Origin: Paracoccus chinensis
GTDB lineage: Bacteria > Pseudomonadota > Alphaproteobacteria > Rhodobacterales > Rhodobacteraceae
Direction of reading: 5' to 3'
Assembly: GCF_900102885.1 (NCBI RefSeq)
Contig: NZ_FNGE01000005.1
Location: forward strand, 1 to 64,000
DNA: 64,000 nucleotides
The notes beneath the pieces were generated by a model, which saw nothing but the letters and a program-made list of their open reading frames with translations, did no database searches and was not told where the DNA came from. Position 1 is the stretch's first letter. The number at the start of each line of letters is the position of its first letter. Position numbers and translations under genes: made by a program. This document shows positions 55,472 to 64,000 of this stretch, one piece after another.

Positions 55472-55579
55472 GGCTGTTGATAACGGGCCGCCCCTGCATA
55501 GGTTGGGGCGGCAAGACTTTCCCGGGGGCGGCGCAAGGCCCCTGCCCTTTTCACAAGGCCATATGGTCAGGTGTCCGTC

Positions 55580-58546
55580 ATGAACGATCAATCCCCGAAC
55601 TCCGCCTTCCGCGACTCCTCCTTCCTGCAGGGGGCGAACGCGGCCTATGTGGAACAGCTCTACGGCCAGTGGGCGAAGGATCCGGCCGCCGTCGACCAGG
55701 CCTGGAACGAATACTTCCGCAGCCTGGGCGAGGCGCAGGCGACCGCCGCGCGCGGTGCCCAGGGCGCAAGCTGGGCGCGCCCCGACTGGCCGCCGATGCC
55801 CGCGGACGAAAACACCGCCGCGCTGACGGGCGAATGGCCGATGGCCTCGCAGGCCGAGGCGAAGGCCGCGATCAAGAAGATCACCGCCAAGGCCGACGAA
55901 AAGGGCGTGTCGCTGTCGGACGAGCAGCTTCAGCGCGCCGTGCTGGACAGCGTCCGCGCGATCATGCTGATCCGCGCCTATCGCATCCGGGGCCACCTGC
56001 ACGCCGACCTCGACCCGCTGGGGATGCGCGAGATGCCGCCCCTGGGCGAGCTTGACCCGGCGACCTACGGCTTCACCGCCTCCGACATGGACCGGCCGAT
56101 CTTCATCGACAACGTGCTAGGCCTGCAGGTCGCCTCGATCCGCCAGATCACCGAGCTGATGAAGCGCACCTACTGCGGCACCTTCGCGCTGCAGTTCATG
56201 CATATCTCGGACCCTGAGCAGGCCGCCTGGCTGAAGGAACGGATCGAGGGCTACGGCAAGGAGATCGCCTTCACCCAGGAAGGCCGCAAGGCGATCCTGA
56301 ACAAGCTGGTCGAGGCCGAGGGCTTCGAGAAGTTCCTCCATGTCAAATACATGGGGACCAAGCGCTTCGGCCTTGACGGCGGCGAGGCGCTGATCCCCGC
56401 GATGGAGCAGATCATCAAGCGCGGCGGCGCGCTGGGCGCGAAAGAGGTCGTCATCGGCATGCCCCACCGGGGCCGCCTGTCGGTGCTGGCCAACGTGATG
56501 GGCAAGCCCTTCCGCGCGATATTCCACGAATTCCAGGGCGGCAGCTACAAGCCCGAGGACGTGGACGGCTCGGGTGACGTGAAATACCACCTCGGCGCCT
56601 CGTCGGACCGCGAGTTCGACGGCAACACCGTGCACCTGTCGCTTACGGCCAACCCCTCGCACCTGGAAGCCGTGAACCCGGTGGTGCTGGGCAAGGTCCG
56701 CGCCAAGCAGGACCAGTACAACGACCACCACGACCGCACGAGCGTGATCCCCGTGCTGCTGCACGGCGATGCGGCCTTCGCGGGCCAGGGCGTGGTGGCG
56801 GAATGCCTGCAGCTGTCGGGCATCCGCGGCCACCGCACGGGCGGCACGATCCACATCATCGTCAACAACCAGATCGGCTTCACCACGGCCCCGCATTTCA
56901 GCCGGACGTCGCCCTATCCGACCGACATCGCGCTGATGGTCGAGGCGCCGATCTTCCACGTGAACGGCGACGACCCCGAGGCCGTGGTCCATGCCGCCAA
57001 GGTCGCGACCGAGTTCCGCCAGCAGTTCCACAAGGACGTGGTCATCGACATCTTCTGCTATCGCCGCTTCGGTCACAACGAAGGCGACGAGCCGATGTTC
57101 ACTAACCCGACGATGTACAAGCACATCAAGGGCCACAAGACGACGCTGCAGCTCTACACCGAGCGGCTGGTCAAGGACGGCCTGATCCCCGAGGGCGAGA
57201 TCGAGGACATGAAGGCCGCCTTCCAGGCGACGCTCAACGAGGAGTTCGAGCTGGGCAAGACCTTCAAGCCGAACAAGGCCGACTGGCTGGACGGCAAGTG
57301 GTCGGGGCTGAAGCCCGAGGGGTCCGAGTATCACCCCGGCGAGACCGGCATCTCGCCCGAGACGATGGCCCAGGTCGGCGCGGCGCTGACGGGCGTGCCG
57401 GACGGCTTCGACCTGCACAGGACAGTGGGCCGCCTTCTGGACAGCAAGCGCGCCATGTTCGAGACCGGGCGCGGCTTCGACTGGGCCACGGGCGAGGCGC
57501 TGGCCTTCGGCTCGCTGCTGGCCGAAGGGCATCCGGTCCGTCTGGCGGGCCAGGACTCGACGCGCGGCACCTTCAGCCAGCGTCATTCGGCCTTCGTGGA
57601 CCAGACCACCGAGGACCGGCATTACCCGCTGAACCACATCCGCAACGGACAGGCGCGGTATGAGGTCATCGATTCGATGCTGTCGGAATATGCGGTGCTG
57701 GGCTTCGAATACGGCTATTCGATGGCCGAGCCGAACGCGCTGACGCTGTGGGAAGCCCAGTTCGGCGACTTCGCCAACGGCGCGCAGATCATGTTCGACC
57801 AGTTCATCTCGTCGGGCGAGAAGAAATGGCTGCGGATGTCGGGCCTGGTCGTCCTGATGCCCCACGGCTTCGAGGGCCAGGGACCGGAACATTCCTCCGC
57901 CCGGCTGGAGCGCTGGCTGCAGATGTCGGCCGAGGACAACTGGATCGTCGCCAACCTGACGACCCCGGCCAACTACTTCCACATCCTGCGCCGCCAGTTG
58001 CACCGGGGCTTCCGCAAGCCGCTGATCCTGATGACGCCCAAGTCGCTGCTGCGCCATCCGCAGGCTGTCTCGACGGCGGACGAGTTCCAGACGGGCTCGA
58101 CCTTCCACCGCGTGCTGCATGACGACGCCGAACGCGGGAAGGTGGAGTTCCAGCTGGCGCCCGACGACCAGATCCGCCGCGTCGTGATCTGCTCGGGCAA
58201 GGTCTATTACGACCTGCTGGCGGCCCGGAACGAGGCCGGGGCCAAGGACGTCTATCTGCTGCGGCTGGAACAGTTCTATCCCTTCCCCGCGCAGTCGATG
58301 TCCAAGGAGCTGGAACGCTTCAAGGGGGCCGAGATCGTCTGGTGCCAGGAAGAGCCCAAGAACCAGGGTGCCTGGAGCTTCGTCGAGCCGAACATCGAAT
58401 GGGTGCTGCACCGCGTCGGCGCCACCCACCCGCGCGCCCGCTATGTCGGCCGCGTGGCCCAGGCCTCGGTCGCCACGGGCCTGGCCAGCCGCCACAAGGC
58501 GGAACAGGACGCGCTGGTGCACGACGCCATCACGATCGGAGCCTGA
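55580..58546 (+). CDS. sucA: 2-oxoglutarate dehydrogenase E1 component
   Basis: SucA decarboxylates 2-oxoglutarate with thiamine diphosphate and reductively succinylates the lipoyl groups of SucB. The 988-residue product has the N-terminal helix [21 protein letters not shown] that binds the core, the ThDP-binding [20 protein letters not shown]...NNQIGFT region, and the C-terminal pyrimidine and transketolase-like domains with [19 protein letters not shown] and [22 protein letters not shown] three codons upstream is possible, but ATG 55580 is preferred. It is 108 bp after sucD. Confidence 0.97.
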   Translation: MNDQSPNSAFRDSSFLQGANAAYVEQLYGQWAKDPAAVDQAWNEYFRSLGEAQATAARGAQGASWARPDWPPMPADENTAALTGEWPMASQAEAKAAIKKITAKADEKGVSLSDEQLQRAVLDSVRAIMLIRAYRIRGHLHADLDPLGMREMPPLGELDPATYGFTASDMDRPIFIDNVLGLQVASIRQITELMKRTYCGTFALQFMHISDPEQAAWLKERIEGYGKEIAFTQEGRKAILNKLVEAEGFEKFLHVKYMGTKRFGLDGGEALIPAMEQIIKRGGALGAKEVVIGMPHRGRLSVLANVMGKPFRAIFHEFQGGSYKPEDVDGSGDVKYHLGASSDREFDGNTVHLSLTANPSHLEAVNPVVLGKVRAKQDQYNDHHDRTSVIPVLLHGDAAFAGQGVVAECLQLSGIRGHRTGGTIHIIVNNQIGFTTAPHFSRTSPYPTDIALMVEAPIFHVNGDDPEAVVHAAKVATEFRQQFHKDVVIDIFCYRRFGHNEGDEPMFTNPTMYKHIKGHKTTLQLYTERLVKDGLIPEGEIEDMKAAFQATLNEEFELGKTFKPNKADWLDGKWSGLKPEGSEYHPGETGISPETMAQVGAALTGVPDGFDLHRTVGRLLDSKRAMFETGRGFDWATGEALAFGSLLAEGHPVRLAGQDSTRGTFSQRHSAFVDQTTEDRHYPLNHIRNGQARYEVIDSMLSEYAVLGFEYGYSMAEPNALTLWEAQFGDFANGAQIMFDQFISSGEKKWLRMSGLVVLMPHGFEGQGPEHSSARLERWLQMSAEDNWIVANLTTPANYFHILRRQLHRGFRKPLILMTPKSLLRHPQAVSTADEFQTGSTFHRVLHDDAERGKVEFQLAPDDQIRRVVICSGKVYYDLLAARNEAGAKDVYLLRLEQFYPFPAQSMSKELERFKGAEIVWCQEEPKNQGAWSFVEPNIEWVLHRVGATHPRARYVGRVAQASVATGLASRHKAEQDALVHDAITIGA

Positions 58547-58547
58547 G

Positions 58548-60164
<1,617 letters not shown>

Positions 60165-60220
60165 TCCGGTCCGGGGCGTTCGGACCGCTGAACGCCCCGT
60201 TCCGAAGAAAGGACCACCCC

Positions 60221-60481
60221 ATGACCAACCAGATCATCGCCCGCTACGACATCGCCGATTACGCCCAGTTCCGGGCCGAGTTCGACGCGGATGCCGAGGA
60301 CCGCGGCAATGCCTCGCTGTCGGTGCTGCAGATCTGGCGCGAGGGGACGGGACGGGCCTGGGTGCTGTATCAGGTCGCGGACGGCAAGCGCGCACTCGAC
60401 TATCTTCAGGGTGCGGCGCAGGTCTTCAACGGGCGTGCGGGCGTGCAGAACGCCGAATATCACGCGGTGCAGACGGCATGA
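60221..60481 (+). CDS. Small protein of unknown function between sucB and lpd
   Basis: The 86-residue product has alternating strand and helix segments (IARYDIADYAQFRAEFDADAE, SLSVLQIWREG, AWVLYQVADGKRALDYLQGAA) that suggest a ferredoxin-like alpha/beta fold, as in small dabb or monooxygenase-type proteins. I recognise no family with confidence. GAAAGGA precedes the ATG. Its stop overlaps the next start as ATGA, so it belongs with the MAPEG gene in the suc operon. Confidence 0.75.
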   Translation: MTNQIIARYDIADYAQFRAEFDADAEDRGNASLSVLQIWREGTGRAWVLYQVADGKRALDYLQGAAQVFNGRAGVQNAEYHAVQTA

Positions 60482-60876
60482 TCCCACCCTCGCCCGAACT
60501 GGTTGTCCTCGGCCTTTCGGCCATCCTGCAGGCGATCCAGATCGCCCTTGCCGGATGGTCGATGGGTCAGGACGGACTGCAGCAGTGGAATGTCGGCCCT
60601 CGTGACGGCGAGCCGCAGTTCTCGGCCCGGACGGGCCGCCTGCGCCGTGCGGTGAACAACCATTTCGAGGCGCTGGCCTTCTTCACCATCGCCGTCGTCC
60701 TGGTCCAGTTCACGCAGTCGAACGGCGGCCTGACTGCCGCCTGCGCCTGGGTCTACCTGATCGCCCGCGCCCTTTATGTCCCGGCCTATGCGCTCGGCTG
60801 GTCGCCCTGGCGCTCGCTGATCTTCGGGGTGGGGTTTCTCGCCACGATGCTGATGATCCTGACCGCGCTGTTCTGA
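60478..60876 (+). CDS. MAPEG-family membrane protein
   Basis: The 132-residue product has four membrane helices (about 5-25, 60-82, 86-102 and 108-130) and the eicosanoid/glutathione-metabolism family features [25 protein letters not shown] and [19 protein letters not shown]. Bacterial members are poorly understood; glutathione binding is possible. It starts in an ATGA overlap with the small upstream gene and is followed by repeat copy F and lpd. Confidence 0.85.
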   Translation: MIPPSPELVVLGLSAILQAIQIALAGWSMGQDGLQQWNVGPRDGEPQFSARTGRLRRAVNNHFEALAFFTIAVVLVQFTQSNGGLTAACAWVYLIARALYVPAYALGWSPWRSLIFGVGFLATMLMILTALF

Positions 60877-60887
60877 GTTCGGGCGGT

Positions 60888-60941
60888 CTCAAATATCCCG
60901 CGGGATCGTCGTCTACGACGATGGGGGCGCGAAGTCCCCGG
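60888..60941 (+). repeat. Dispersed intergenic repeat, copy F
   Basis: AAATATCCCGCGGGATCGTC, then GTCTACGACGATGGGGGCGC and GAAGTCCCC. The ATCGTCGT/ACGACGAT arms are perfect. The TTCTTCTT box is missing at the left end. It ends 30 bp before the lpd start codon. Confidence 0.65.
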
Positions 60942-60970
60942 TCCGGCGGCCAAGAACAAAGGACGATGTC

Positions 60971-62359
60971 ATGTATGATCTGATCGTGATCGGCGCCGGC
61001 CCCGGGGGCTATGTCTGCGCCATCCGCGCCGCGCAGCTGGGCCTCAAGGTCGCCTGCGTCGAGGGGCGCGAGACGCTGGGCGGCACCTGCCTGAACGTCG
61101 GCTGCATCCCGTCCAAGGCGCTGCTGCACGCCAGCCACATGGCCCACGAGATGCACGAGAACTTCGCCAAGATGGGCCTGATGAACGCCCATGCCGACAT
61201 CGACTGGGACCGGATGCAGGCCTACAAGGCCGAAACCGTCGGCACCAACACCAAGGGCATCGAGTTCCTGTTCAAGAAGAACAAGATCGACTGGCTCAAG
61301 GGCTGGGCCTCGATCCCGGCGGCCGGCAAGGTGCAGGTCGGCGACCAAGTGCATGAGACAAAGAACATCGTCATTGCCTCGGGCTCGGCCGCGACCTCGC
61401 TGAAGGGCGTCGAGGTGGACAACGACGCCGGCATCGTCGTCGATTCCACCGGCGTCCTGGCGCTGAAGAAGATCCCGCAGACCATGGTCGTCATCGGCGC
61501 GGGCGTGATCGGGCTGGAGCTCGGGTCCGTCTACAGCCGCCTCGGCACCAAGGTCACGGTGGTCGAATATCTCGACGCCATCACCCCTGGCATGGACGGC
61601 GAGGTGCAGAAGCAGTTCCAGCGCATCCTGTCCAAGCAGGGTCTCAAGTTCATCCTCGGCGCCGCCGTCTCGGGTGTCGAGAGCGCCGAAAACGGCGCGA
61701 CCGTCACCTACACGCCCAAGAAGGGCGGCGACGCGCAGACGCTTGATGCCGAGGTGGTGCTGGTCGCCACGGGCCGCCGTCCCTATCACGACGGCCTCGG
61801 CCTTGATGCGCTGGGGGTCAAGCTGACGGACCGCGGCCAGATCGCCATCGACAACCACTTCGCCACCAGCGTCCCCGGCGTTTATGCCATCGGCGATGCG
61901 GTGCCGGGCCCGATGCTGGCTCACAAGGCCGAGGACGAGGGCATGGCCGTGGCCGAGATCCTGGCCGGCAAGCATGGCCACGTGAACTACGACGCCATCC
62001 CCGGCGTCATCTACACCACGCCCGAGGTCGCGGCCGTCGGCCTGACCGAGGAAGGCGCCAAGGCCACCGGCCGCAAGGTCAAGATCGGCAAGTTCCCCCT
62101 GATGGGCAACGCGCGAGCCAAGGCGATGCTGCAGGCGGAAGGCTTCGTGAAGCTGATCGCGGATGCCGACACCGACCGCATCCTCGGCTGCCACATCATC
62201 GGCCCCGGCGCGGGCGAGATGATCCACGAGGTCTGCGTGGCGATGGAGTTCGGCGCGGCCGCGCAGGACCTGGCGCTCACCTGCCACGCCCACCCCACCG
62301 TCAGCGAGGCGGTGCGCGAGGCAGCGCTTGCATGCGGCGACGGCGCGATCCACGTCTGA
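60971..62359 (+). CDS. lpd: Dihydrolipoyl dehydrogenase (E3)
   Basis: Lpd reoxidises dihydrolipoyl groups of SucB with NAD+. The 462-residue product has the FAD loop [15 protein letters not shown], the redox disulfide C40-C45 in [16 protein letters not shown], the NAD loop [19 protein letters not shown] and the interface motif [16 protein letters not shown] with the catalytic His-Glu. It is the last gene of the suc cluster and may also serve other 2-oxoacid complexes. Repeat copy F lies in its leader. Confidence 0.96.
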   Translation: MYDLIVIGAGPGGYVCAIRAAQLGLKVACVEGRETLGGTCLNVGCIPSKALLHASHMAHEMHENFAKMGLMNAHADIDWDRMQAYKAETVGTNTKGIEFLFKKNKIDWLKGWASIPAAGKVQVGDQVHETKNIVIASGSAATSLKGVEVDNDAGIVVDSTGVLALKKIPQTMVVIGAGVIGLELGSVYSRLGTKVTVVEYLDAITPGMDGEVQKQFQRILSKQGLKFILGAAVSGVESAENGATVTYTPKKGGDAQTLDAEVVLVATGRRPYHDGLGLDALGVKLTDRGQIAIDNHFATSVPGVYAIGDAVPGPMLAHKAEDEGMAVAEILAGKHGHVNYDAIPGVIYTTPEVAAVGLTEEGAKATGRKVKIGKFPLMGNARAKAMLQAEGFVKLIADADTDRILGCHIIGPGAGEMIHEVCVAMEFGAAAQDLALTCHAHPTVSEAVREAALACGDGAIHV

Positions 62360-62418
62360 CGGGAAAGGCCGGGCCGGGTGCCCGGCCCGACTTCCGATCA
62401 GGCCATCCGGCCAGAAGG

Positions 62419-62452
62419 ACGCCGAGGGGTTCCACAACCCTTCGGCGTTTTC
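62419..62452 (+). terminator. Rho-independent terminator of the suc-lpd operon
   Basis: ACGCCGAGGGGT and ACCCTTCGGCGT pair (one G-T) around TCCACA, followed by TTTTCT. A further GC-rich hairpin lies just before it at about 62365-62391. Confidence 0.82.
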
Positions 62453-62559
62453 TTGCCGATCAGGCGGTCTGCGGCAGCGGGGTTTCGCTTTGCGTCTGGC
62501 GCGGGGACGGCCCGTGGCTATCGTCCTGCCAACCATAAACAGACTCCGGCAGGACAGTG

Positions 62560-63048
62560 ATGACCCCAACCATGACCCGCCTCAGTGCGCTTGCGCTGTT
62601 GACCGTTCTTGCGGCCTGCGGCGGCGGCGCAGAAAAGTCGGACCGGATGTACCTGGCCCAGCCCCGCATCAGCCAAGCCGAGCTGCACCCCAACGAGACG
62701 CCCGAACTGCGCGCTCTGATCAGCAAGTATTCGGCCATGTATGGCGTCCCCGAGGAACTGGTCCACCGCGTCGTCATCCGCGAAAGCCGCCATCGTCCTG
62801 CGGCCCGGAACGGGAAATACTACGGGCTGATGCAGATGGCCCCCGCCACCGCGCGCGGCATGGGCTACCGCGGCTCGCCCCAGGGGTTGCTGGATGCCGA
62901 GACGAACCTCAAATACGGCGTGAAATACCTGCGCGGCGCCTACCTGGTCGCGGGCGGCAACCACGATGCCGCCGTCAAATGGTATTCGCGCGGCTACTAT
63001 CACGAGGCCAAGCGCAAGGGCCTGCTTGAGGAAACGGGCCTGCGCTGA
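62560..63048 (+). CDS. Lytic transglycosylase lipoprotein
   Basis: The 162-residue product has a lipoprotein signal (lipobox LAAC, cysteine at about residue 20) and a goose-lysozyme-like SLT domain (about 55-150) with the catalytic Glu in VIRESRHRP, then GLMQMAPATARGMGYRG and NLKYGVKYLRGAY. It should cleave peptidoglycan glycosidic bonds from the periplasmic face. It is compact compared with most Slt enzymes. The start is taken at ATG 62560 behind AGGACAGTG; GTG 62557 and ATG 62572 are alternatives. Confidence 0.88.
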   Translation: MTPTMTRLSALALLTVLAACGGGAEKSDRMYLAQPRISQAELHPNETPELRALISKYSAMYGVPEELVHRVVIRESRHRPAARNGKYYGLMQMAPATARGMGYRGSPQGLLDAETNLKYGVKYLRGAYLVAGGNHDAAVKWYSRGYYHEAKRKGLLEETGLR

Positions 63049-63104
63049 AAGGCGGAACGCGCAATGGGGCCGCGCGTTCGGGGGCGTAGCAACCCCGGGA
63101 CGAC

Positions 63105-63779
63105 ATGCGCGGCATCAGCATCACTTCGTGGAATGACTTTCTTTCGGCGCTGATCGGCATCGCGCTGTTCGCGCTGATCGGGATCGGCATCCGCCTGCTT
63201 CTGATGTTCACCATCCAGGCGCGGCGCGAGCGGATGAACCGGCAGATCAACGAGCGGCTGAAGCTGCTGATCGCCGCCTACAAGACGCTCGGCGGTTCCT
63301 TCACCGGCGAGTTGTCGGTGGACCCCACCCACCTGCGCGACCTGCGTCAGCGCATGGCCGAGGAAGACGGCGCCGCCGACAGCCCTGGTACCGACAACCC
63401 CGGCGCCGACCGCCGCCGCCGCATCCGCGACGCGGTCGAGGCTGCCCTGTCAGACATCCTGCTGCTGGGGACCGAGGAGCAGGTACGCTTGGCCGAAAGC
63501 GCCGCGCGCGAGCTTGTCGAGGGCCGCAGGGTCCATACGCAGGAACTCGTGGTTTCCCTGCGCAATTTCATCCGCGAAGCGCTGGACCTTGATCCCGTGC
63601 CTGCGGGCCTTGCTATTCCGCCACAAGGACCGACGCGCCCGTCAGGCAGCGGCGCGGGCGGTCGGGGCCGCGGCGAAGGTGGCGGCGGGCGAGGCGGCGG
63701 GGGCGGCATGGGTGGCGGAGGCGGTGGCATGGGGATGGGCATGGGACTGGGCGGCAGCCGCCAAGACCCGGACGCGTAG
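63105..63779 (+). CDS. Membrane-anchored protein with Gly-rich tail
   Basis: The 224-residue product has one N-terminal membrane helix (about 14-36), a helical, charged cytoplasmic or periplasmic middle (about 40-165, RERMNRQINERLKLLIAAYKTLGG, RRIRDAVEAALSDILLLGTEEQVRLAE) and a tail of almost pure Gly, Arg and Met (about 180-217) with runs of up to six glycines. No family is recognised. It lies 56 bp after the transglycosylase gene on the same strand. The middle part resembles short uncharacterised alphaproteobacterial membrane proteins. The convergent nadK gene ends 62 bp away. Confidence 0.75.
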   Translation: MRGISITSWNDFLSALIGIALFALIGIGIRLLLMFTIQARRERMNRQINERLKLLIAAYKTLGGSFTGELSVDPTHLRDLRQRMAEEDGAADSPGTDNPGADRRRRIRDAVEAALSDILLLGTEEQVRLAESAARELVEGRRVHTQELVVSLRNFIREALDLDPVPAGLAIPPQGPTRPSGSGAGGRGRGEGGGGRGGGGGMGGGGGGMGMGMGLGGSRQDPDA

Positions 63780-63841
63780 GGTGCGTGCTCGGCACCCACC
63801 GCCCGGCCCCGAAAGGCAGGGCGGCTGGCGCCACCCATGGC

Positions 63842-64000
63842 TTACGTGAACTGCTCGCGCAGCATCCGCTCCTCCATCCCGTGGCCGGGATCGAACAGCA
63901 GGCGGTGGGCGATGCCGGGCTCGGTGCGGATCTCGACCCACAGCACGCGGTCCACCTGCTTGGCGTCGGCATCCGCCATGACGGGGCGCTTGCGCGGGTC
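63842..64000 (-). CDS. nadK: NAD kinase, C-terminal fragment at the window edge
   Basis: Only the last 52 codons are in the window. They read DPRKRPVMADADAKQVDRV, then a strand, GIAHRLLFDPGHGMEER and the end MLREQFT, which is the conserved C-terminus of alphaproteobacterial NAD kinases (the RPV-A-D and LLFDPGH segments). The rest of the gene continues to the right. The enzyme makes NADP+ from NAD+ and ATP. Confidence 0.82.
   Translation of the reverse strand, partial: DPRKRPVMADADAKQVDRVLWVEIRTEPGIAHRLLFDPGHGMEERMLREQFT

Overview
The window reads as chromosome of a GC-rich alphaproteobacterium of the Rhodobacteraceae, most probably Paracoccus or a close relative. Four things point there: a phaZ/phaC-phaP-phaR polyhydroxybutyrate (PHB) locus, an F1Fo-ATPase zeta inhibitor subunit, an Fo operon with duplicated b subunits (b and b'), and ethylmalonyl-CoA pathway genes. 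The assignment is an inference from gene content and order; no database was searched.

Layout. 1-2258 is the end of a visibly more AT-rich island: an IS5-family transposase fragment, a small exported protein, and a tyrosine integrase lying against the 3' end of tRNA-Ser(GGA). 2387-7610 is the PHB locus: repressor phaR, phasin phaP and synthase phaC on the minus strand, depolymerase phaZ divergent from phaC. 7733-15922 carries a general-stress flavin-binding-like protein, an alpha/beta hydrolase, thrS, a cold-shock protein, an acyl-CoA ligase, a small exported protein and a B12-dependent ribonucleotide reductase. 16054-23156 is a molybdenum NAD-dependent formate dehydrogenase operon (fdsGBA-fdhD-fdsD) behind a LysR regulator. 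23236-26198 has purS, purC, the ATPase zeta subunit, two hotdog thioesterases and a MerR regulator. 26440-32570 is a fatty-acid beta-oxidation cluster (acyl-CoA dehydrogenase, GST, thiolase, FadB-type fusion). 32705-37301 has a DUF2231 membrane protein, a sorbosone/glucose dehydrogenase-type protein, a PfkB kinase, endonuclease III and an OmpA-type lipoprotein. 37373-40330 is the Fo operon atpI-B-E-G-F.

41245-46807 is the succinate dehydrogenase operon, with four unrelated genes between sdhA and sdhB. 46978-50505 is an operon with mesaconyl-CoA hydratase and a malyl-CoA lyase/thioesterase-family protein. 52124-62359 is the TCA block mdh, sucC, sucD, sucA, sucB, two small genes and lpd. The window closes with a transglycosylase lipoprotein, a Gly-rich membrane protein and the 3' end of nadK.

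The theme is central carbon and energy metabolism: beta-oxidation and PHB turnover feed acetyl-CoA to the TCA cycle and the ethylmalonyl-CoA pathway, and formate dehydrogenase, complex II and ATP synthase handle electrons and protons. I saw no phage body, defence system, CRISPR array or toxin-antitoxin module. The most promising undescribed signals are regulatory. First, a pair of GTGATCAC palindromes exactly 21 bp apart lies upstream of both sdhCDAB and sucCD. Second, a PhaR-type palindrome sits in the candidate promoter of an unknown 60-residue protein, in the same position as the operator in the phaP promoter. Third, a dispersed two-hairpin intergenic repeat recurs at up to six places.
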